From the NCBI GenBank assembly GCA_039566865.1, contig CM076956.1, positions 12,845,511-12,909,510 on the forward strand: DNA of 64,000 nucleotides. Direction: 5' to 3'. Every line of letters begins with the position of its first letter. Position 1 is the stretch's first letter. The notes under the pieces are model-generated. The model saw only the letters and a list, made by a program, of their open reading frames with translations, had not been told where the DNA came from and did not search any database. Positions 57,096-64,000 of the stretch are shown one piece after another. The DNA is from Aurelia coerulea (taxonomy: Eukaryota > Cnidaria > Scyphozoa > Semaeostomeae > Ulmaridae). Both the position numbers and the translations under genes were made by a program.

Positions 57096-58450
57096 CGCGT
57101 ATTTAGGGCTTACGGTTACGGTAAACGTTTATAGGCCAAAAATGTCGTCTTTGGAAGTAACAGAAATGTTGAAAAGGGAGAAATCTTTATCAAAAGAAAG
57201 AAATTACAGTTTTAAAACAAATTTTTCCGATGAGGTTCAAATGTTAATCCTAGTTTTTTTACCTATTAAGCCACTCGCATGCTTAAAAACAAATATTAAT
57301 CCAACCTATGTGTATTAATTCCTTTCTTTAAATTGGTAAATTGCGTTTTAAGCCCTAATTGCTTGACCTGGATTATCTTGTGGCTTCTTTGGTTTCGATA
57401 ATTTGCATCATTAAAAGTACCTTTTCGAAGGACTGAAAAATCTACTAGGTACAGGTACAAACAAACTATTTTGTCCACTTTGATTCATTCGAATGGCTCA
57501 AAAATTTGCACACGGCCAAGACAGACTTCGAGCATGCAGTGCGTCTCAAAACCTTTGTACTATGTGCTCTAGTCCGTCTTGCTATGACAATAAGAAGATT
57601 TTAAGTTATGATTATCACGATTGTTACCAACATGATTGAAACAGTGAAATGAGGCACTAAATTGAAATTTTTTATTTCAAATTGAGTTGGATATCATCAA
57701 ATACATGTGTAAGTATAATTTTGCATATATTTGAGATTAAACTTTGCAACAATTAAAAAAAAGTATACAAATTTTGTTGACTACACTGTAAAACATTGGT
57801 TGCCATGGTTACGAGGCTATATTTAGCATCTTGAAATTTTCATCATTTGATACAGTATAGATATAAAGTCAAAGTAGCGGAGTCTTGGCATCCTGCATTG
57901 CATATTATAGCATAGGCGAATACCCCCCCAGGTGAGATAGGGTTAACTGAAGCAATTACCACACAACTTCTGAATCAAATAAACAGAATCCGCCAGGCAC
58001 ATTTTAGATTTGCCCTTAATGAAAAGATGATAATAAATAATATGCAAACATTTAAATGGGTATATTTTCAAAATAAGAAGGAATTTGACAAATCTGAGAC
58101 ATTGTATGGTAGCTTAGGATCTGCACTTTCTGTTGATATAAGTTAGATTTTGTTACCCCAAACGCAAGGGTACAAAATAACTTTTGAAGGTCATACACTC
58201 TTTTTAAGCAATAAATTTGTTTCGAAAATATAGTTTTACAACATTCCCCAAATCATTTTGATATGGCTAGTGATGTATGATGTATAGTTTAACCATGGGA
58301 TGATAGACACCGCAGTTATGTTTTAGCATATATGCTGCTGCGGAGGAAAATTTATTTATTTCTGCGGAGGACTTACGCTAGCTCCTCCGTAGTAGTAGTA
58401 GATAATATTTTCCTCCGCAAAAGAACACAGCTGCGGCAATCAAGCACAAC
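57096..58450. other. Unclassified DNA inside and right of an F-family copy
   Basis: No gene. GGTTGCCATGGTTACGAG at about 57797 resembles an RFX X-box. A CCCCCCAGGTGAGATAGGGTT stretch split at 57930-57950 resembles a piggyBac-like terminus next to TTAA, but no partner end was found. GCGGAGGA words repeat around 58340-58390. Confidence 0.4.
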
Positions 58451-58451
58451 T

Positions 58452-58732
58452 GTAGCCTACGCGTAGACCCATTATCCCAAAGGAGGAAAGGGTCTACGAA
58501 ACAAAGAGCAAAAGCTTGCTACTGAGTTTTCTAGATTTCTGGAAACTTAATTTATGCAGCCTTTGTTTTGACCATAGAAATATTCCTATTTCTATGGTTT
58601 CAACGCGTTTCATAAATCATTTGAAAAGGGGATTAGAATTATTAATTGGGCGGCCGTAGCAAGCCTTTGCTCTTTGTTTTAGTAGACCCTTTCCTAGTTT
58701 CTTTGGGATAATTGCGGTCTACGTTCGTAGGA
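58452..58732. mobile_element. 281-bp foldback element
   Basis: CCTACGCGTAGACCC.., TATCCCAAAGGAGGAAAG and GAAACAAAGAGCAAA pair with CTTTGCTCTTTG, TAGACCCTTTCC and TTTGGGATAATTGCGGTC. A 13-bp hairpin (CCATAGAAATA/TATTTCTATGG) lies in the centre. No target duplication resolved. Confidence 0.7.
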
Positions 58733-59007
58733 TGAGCCTTCAACTCGAGAAAGGGCTTCTAACCTTGCATTGACATTGTTCAACTAGATTCCGTGCACAT
58801 CAAGGCAAAAATTTGTCAATTTTGCAGTTAAAAGTCAAGAAAAAACCCATGTACCTTTGTTAGAGAGACATAGAATAAGAGAGACATACAGAAATAAAGT
58901 TTCACCGTTTCTTAACCGTTATTGAGCGTAGTACTAGAGTTTCTTAAATTTTTGGTCGTCGTAGTACTAGTTTCTTATAAACCAGTTTCTTATAAAAAAA
59001 AAACGTG
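58733..59007. mobile_element. Right part of a 'TTATAAGAAAC' MITE
   Basis: Same order of words as 55145-55421 (AAAGGGCTTC, GAGAGACATAGAATAA, GTAGTACTAGAGTTTCTTAA), ending ..TTATAAAAAAAAAACGTG before TA at 59008-59009. The left terminus is missing. Confidence 0.65.
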
Positions 59008-59009
59008 TA

Positions 59010-60599
59010 AGGCACCTTTGTTAGAGAGACATATAATAAGAGATCATAGATAAGATCGATAAAATTTCTCTCAAGCCATTAAATTGAAAGAAATAGTTCA
59101 CAGAACTGTACACCTACCACTTTACACTGATTTAAATATTTGGAACCTATGCTGTATCGGTCTAGATAGTCGAGAAAAACAGAAATAAATACTCACAGAA
59201 CCAGGTCTCCAAAACGATTCTTTCTCAATTCATTCAACTGAAACCATGAAGCAGTGCTATCTCTGGAAATATCGGCAGATGTCCTTTTGCCTTGAAGCTT
59301 AATAGTGCATTGTTTCTCTGATTTCAACTTTCCGCGTCATATGTAATTTCACACACGCCGATGTTTTATCATTCATCGTATTCATCACCAAGTTAGCATG
59401 TTCTCACAATATCGCGGTGACAATTTAAATGACATTGGCTCGGGATTAAGAATGCTCTCACAATTTTCTGGCTGTGTTTCCAGTTTCTGGTCCTTGTTAT
59501 AGCAATTAGCAACTGAAGGCTCGAACTGGCCACCCACAACCAGCAGTCTGGGCTTGGGCTGGGCCCTGCAGTGGTTGTGGCTTTTACAGGGTTCGGGCTC
59601 CCTTGCTTGGCTCTTTCGGGTGGTGGCTGGTTTGCAGTGTTTGGCAGTGGAGTGGCGGTCCTGTGGTCGGTGGGGATATTTTTGGTCTGCGGAATTTTTG
59701 GGAGTTCTTTGGAGACCTCATGATCAGAACCTCTGGGTAATTCCATATAACCTCATCAGATGGATGTCAAGTCATGTTTGAAAAATCTTCCCAAATTTTT
59801 GCTATAGCAAGTTGATCAGGAGTTGCTCCTCGGGTTGCTCCTAAATATTTAATTGCAGCGCAGCCCCGCGCAGCAGCGGCGAAGCTGTTATATAGATCGG
59901 TCAAATTGCAAATTGTGGATTATGTGGCTCTACTGAAACTGCGCAGCAAAATTGCTGACTGTCACGGAGGAGCGTCTGTTTCAACGCAAATACGAGAGCA
60001 AATGAAAATGAACAACAAGAACGGCTCACAAGTGTGCCAGAATGCAGGAAAAACAAGGAAATGAAACTGAATCTGAAAGGGAAGGTGAAATCCAAAGGAA
60101 CTTTGAACATGACTGATACCTTGTCTGACAGAAAATTGCAATTTACTGCTTCAATTGAGGCCAAAGTTTTATCGAGCATGATCTATGTTGTAGTCATACT
60201 AAAATGTCCAAGGATTTGCAAAAAGTTGTCATTTTTAAATTGTTTCAAACTCAGAACATTCTTTTCTCAAAGCAATGTGTTGGAAAAAGTCTGAGCTGCA
60301 CTCACTTAACTTCGTTAACAGCTAGTTTCAGCTTGATATCTCGTTTGATTGACGAGCAATACTTCACTGAACGTTTTGCCCATTTGTCAGTGAGGTGTCA
60401 CTTTTCACGAGGCAGCATGTTTGAGACCCAATAAAACTATGACAAATTTTCTTTAGAACCACTCCCACTTTGCAGGTGCTTTACATTGTTGATAGCTTCA
60501 CGAAAAAGTCAAATGTACCTACGTTTTTCGGTTTTTGTGTCCTTTAATACATAAATGCTGGCAACATGAAACTGTGCCCAATAGCATAGGAATCATTCG
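59010..60599. other. Gene-poor; element D fragment at 59045-59165 and a GC-rich tract at 59505-59740
   Basis: 59045-59165 matches the right arm of element D. The 59505-59740 tract is G/T-rich on the plus strand. The minus strand has a Pro/Thr/Lys-rich frame (59746-59393) that may be a decayed mobile-element ORF1-like region; I cannot support a name. Frames around 59940-60300 show no domain. Confidence 0.4.
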
Positions 60600-60860
60600 T
60601 CGTACATAGCCGATTGCTCGTGGCCCATGGTCGAAACCGCCACAGCCTCATTTTCACGGACCAATCAGACGGCTAAAAAGCGAGGGAGACAAAAGAAACT
60701 CGTGAAGATTTTTCTAAATTTTACCTACCTTCATAAAACGCAACCAGGACAAAAAACTGCATGAGATTTCTTGAATTTTTTTAAAGCAATCTACTCTCCA
60801 GATGTTTGGGAGTACAAGTTTGGATGCCAGTTAAAATACCTCCAGGATTGGTGGAGTTCC
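60600..60860 (+). repeat. Dispersed repeat, 'CCGGTTAAAATATCTCCAGG' family
   Basis: GACCAATCAGACGGCTAAAA, AAAGCAATCTACTCTCCAGA and GCCAGTTAAAATACCTCCAG. The GACGG-to-CTCCAGG order and spacing match 46640-46900. The G-tract family c repeat begins directly after it. Confidence 0.7.
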
Positions 60861-60867
60861 CGGGGGG

Positions 60868-61207
60868 GTCACTTGAATAGGCGGATGACGGGTGTGTGCC
60901 ATTTTCAATTGTAAAATCATACCTTAAAATTTATGAATTTTTCAAAAACCATACCCCAAAATTAACGGGCCTTTCAAAAAAGATACCCTAAAATTGTGAC
61001 CAAAATTCAAAATTCTAACCAAGTACCTGAAATCAGATTAAATTCAATACTCTCAAGCATTTTTCTTCCAAAATGACACCCCAAAATTTATGTTCATTTG
61101 TGATGTTACCAAAAATGACACCCTAAAATTTATTTTCAGCCTGAAAAAAGGTACCCCAAAAAATGGCACATCCCGTACTGGTACATATGGTAGTGACCCC
61201 CCGGGGT
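60868..61207 (+). repeat. G-tract repeat family c, copy 2
   Basis: ACCCCAAAATT(A/T)A-type phrases every 30-45 bases, from a GGGGGGGTCACTTGAATAGG head to a GGCACATCCCGTACTGGTAC..GTGACCCCCCGGGG tail. Inverted homologue of 42135-42490. Confidence 0.75.
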
Positions 61208-61456
61208 GGAGTTGTCTCTGTTGACCGAAGCGCCATCATCAAGTCAAAGAGCACAGGGAAACGAGAGACTTGTCGTCATAAGTCTAGTCTGAGGCTATCA
61301 CGATAGCAATTTAAGCTGCTTAAAGGCTCTTATTCAACCTGCATACCATGCATATACCATTTCTTGGTTGGACTTTGTTGTCACCATTAAAGTTGTGTTG
61401 TCATTGTTTCTGCTAGGAATTGTCGGCTTTGCATGTGCAAGTAGTTCTTTGGAGTT

Positions 61457-61831
61457 TTGGAAAGAAGATTTTTAGTCTACTACGATTGTGTTTTAAATTT
61501 ACTAGCCTTTAGTTTTGGATGTCTTGCCGTGAAAATGAAGGATTTTACTGCATGCAAAGTTGCAGAGCGAATAAAGAAGTCCAGGGATGGAAAAAATATT
61601 CTAATTTCTGGAACCGAAAAGTCGTTGAAAAAACTTTCTGTCACAGCAGGGTGCTCCAAACCAGAATCCACTTTTTGGCAGATCATGATAGAAATATGTT
61701 GGACAGATTTTGAAGATCGGTCAGTAATCCTCAATCTCACTTGTAAAGGATTTTTAGCGAATTTTGTTGAGTTTGCGACTGACTTGTTACCAAATTACAA
61801 AGAGTATTGTTGTAGTCTGGAGACAGCCTGA
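61457..61831 (+). CDS. Orphan open frame, 124 codons (101 from the second ATG)
   Basis: The better start is probably the ATG at 61532 (context AAAATGA), giving MKDFTACKVAERIKKSRDGK through NILISGTEKSLKKLSVTAG to a TGA at 61829. The composition is globular-protein-like (mixed Lys/Glu/Asp with regular hydrophobics), unlike most chance frames here. No domain or paralogue recognised and no repeat overlap was seen. It could be a single-exon gene, an internal exon with flanking readthrough, or chance. Confidence 0.3.
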   Translation: MERRFLVYYDCVLNLLAFSFGCLAVKMKDFTACKVAERIKKSRDGKNILISGTEKSLKKLSVTAGCSKPESTFWQIMIEICWTDFEDRSVILNLTCKGFLANFVEFATDLLPNYKEYCCSLETA

Positions 61832-64000
61832 ATTAACAAAACATCAATCCATTTTCTAAAGACTTTAGTTTTGAAATGCAAAGAGCAAATGCAAATTTTG
61901 GATCTTCACACAAATCGAATCATCAATTCCCCTTTCTTCTCGCATCTCTTTCTTCCTTTCTGGAGACCTGAAAACATTTCTGGGACCATTGGTGCCGTGG
62001 TCCGCTATATTTTCCACCCATGAAGAAGTCAAAGCCAGAATTGCCTAAAGAGATCTGATTCAAATTCAATTCTGTAACCAAACCATATTTAACGGAAAAT
62101 TTGTGATTTGAAGGAAATTTCAGATTTAGATATGTTAACATGAACTAGTTATTTCATTATGTATCAGATTAGTATCGTTGGTTTAAAGCAAAGAAACTAC
62201 TATATACAGTTTCACATGTAGAAATTGAAATATTCTAAACAAAGCCAAAGTTTCATATGTATTGTCTGTGATAAACGTTTATTGCATAAAGCATTATCTA
62301 ACTTTTAGGATCAAACTTCACTTTATTACAGTTTGCTTCATGCGATGCACAGAAAGAATTTAAGTTCTAGATAATAAACGTTGAAAACATTTTTGCGCTC
62401 GTAGGGACCTTTGGTGAGGTCTGGCGGTCACTAACTAATATCTACTTTGTGGCATGTGCTTCTCATAAGGTTGGGTTTGGCAAGGTAAAACTACCTGAAA
62501 CAGGGTCTACTTTTGGTAAAATGCACCATAAAAATGGGTGGAATGGCAAAACTTCCTAAAATTCTCATGCTCGACCAGGGTATGGCATCATCATAAAAGT
62601 TGGAGGGTCATCAAAATCTCAGGAGCAAATCCCTGAATAAACTTGAGTGAAAATACCCTCTGGGACTTTATTTTACCCCAAAGGATCATTGTGTAAAAGA
62701 ACACTAAATCAACTTGGTGAATCCCTCAAAACAACTGACAGGAAAACAAGAGAAAAACAAATCATCATACTTTTAAGGTCTTCTCATTTCAAAATTATAG
62801 CAGCAATTGTTCATCATCTGCTTGGTTGATATCCTGCAAAAGAAAACAAATAAACTAAAAATGAGTAAGCCTGAAATTCTAAAATTCAATGAGAAAATTT
62901 GACCAGCAAAACTATGTTTGTCAATGTCTGTGTTTTCACTAAACACAAAACAAATATTGGTTTGGGAGTTATCAAAGACAGTGGAAATAAAATACTATTT
63001 TAACTATGCATGAGAACAAACGCTTTTTCAGCACCAGCCTTCCTTTGACCCAGACCTTAATATCACCACCAGTTTTGTTAATGAATCTTGCTGACTCATG
63101 CTATGAAAAACCAAAAGCAAGCTCCATACAAAAAAGCTTGTGCCCGCAGCCAGTTAGAGGCCATTGCTGCTCGTGCTCTGGCGTGACCAATCATAATCTC
63201 CTCTGGAAAATTATGAAAAAAATAACAATTTCCTCCTTACCCCCTAATTCAATGTTGTGTTTTTGTGATAAGTTGTGTAATGCACTTCTCATTTCAGTCA
63301 TTTGATCCCAAAACAAACTGAAATGGGGGAGGGGGGGGCAGGGAGAATTGATATATAGACAAATTTGTATTTACATGCTCATCTTACGAGTTTTGTCCAG
63401 GAAGGTCATTTTATTATAATATATTCAAGCAGCTGCTTTTGGTGTAACTAACGTAATGAGAACTCTTCCTAATTATGTGTTAGCAAAATATTTTCTGCCA
63501 AGTTTCAAAATATTTTCTAAAACTTTCAGACGGAATACTTTCAAAACAACTTCAAACAAAAACTGTTGGATGCTTGTTTGAGAATTTCAGACAAAACACT
63601 TTTGGACAAAAAATTGCAATTCTTAAAATCATATGCAACTTGAACGAACTATATAGATGCATCTTCGCACACATATAGGCACACATCAAACACCAATTTC
63701 TTACCTATGCTATCTCAGCCTCCTTGCTTCTCTCTCAGATTCCAACAGAGTCAGTACATCACCTTCCCTGACTGGTCCCTTTACATTTCTGATAATGTTT
63801 CTTGCACTCTCATCAAGAAATTCAACCCTGACCTATAAAGAGACATTGTTGTTCAAGCACACTCAAACTTTGAAGCAGTAAATCCAGTAAGTTTTCCTCT
63901 GGAAAAAAGTTACTGCCTACTTCGTGTCTTGTTTTGAAGTCCATGAGGCAAGGCTGCAAATGCCAGCACAACATACAGTTCAAATCCTTACTGGTTGCTG
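61832..64000. other. No recognisable gene
   Basis: AT-rich DNA without terminal inverted repeats, tandem arrays or tRNA-like sequence that I could detect. A G-run lies at about 63325-63337. Open frames at 62647-62829, 63006-63305 and 63657-63881 show no domain. This could be intron or intergenic DNA of a gene outside the window. Confidence 0.5.

Overview
This is eukaryotic nuclear DNA, AT-rich and gene-poor, and almost entirely made of transposable-element remnants, foldback elements, satellites and simple repeats. There are no operons, no ribosome-binding-site logic and no long open reading frames. The repeat set suggests an early-branching marine invertebrate. It includes a Penelope-like GIY-YIG element, non-LTR retrotransposon tails, a tRNA-derived SINE, many palindromic DNA elements, and a hAT-type element with the GGGGGCTTCGCCCCC hairpin. 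A cnidarian seems plausible, but that is inference and no single sequence proves it.

Host coding content is minimal. The best candidate is the first coding exon of an unidentified gene on the minus strand (16920-17101). It has a good start context and ends at a GTGAGT donor. Upstream lies a short CpG-containing 5' region, then a 2.3-kb satellite array (about 17480-19830). Other open frames (12318-12710, 61457-61831, 1872-2216) are orphan candidates with low confidence. No downstream exon of the 16.9-17.1 kb gene could be assigned.

Left third (0-20 kb): a 129-bp hairpin, G-tract repeats, a His-codon-like TCA minisatellite, degenerate reverse transcriptase pieces, a roughly 490-bp tandem array interrupted by a TA-flanked MITE, a LINE 3' end, a 621-bp foldback with 9-bp target duplications, and the 93-bp/170-bp satellite. 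Middle (20-45 kb): a 414-bp foldback, 138-bp tandem repeats, a hAT-like element, a frameshifted Penelope-like GIY-YIG gene between inverted terminal arms, several nested insertions with recognisable empty sites, a LINE RT fragment, and a TTAA-flanked piggyBac-like element. Right third (45-64 kb): more foldbacks and a four-layer nest at 49174-53413.

The most unusual object is in that nest. A 2166-bp unit at 49696-51861 is inserted as one event at a TA inside a foldback. It has two 266-bp direct terminal repeats that read as identical. Inside them is a 1634-bp segment with its own inverted repeats of about 128 bp, each carrying a perfect CRE palindrome at the same distance from its end, plus small orphan ORFs. 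I do not recognise this architecture (identical direct repeats outside, long inverted repeats inside, TA target) as a standard class.
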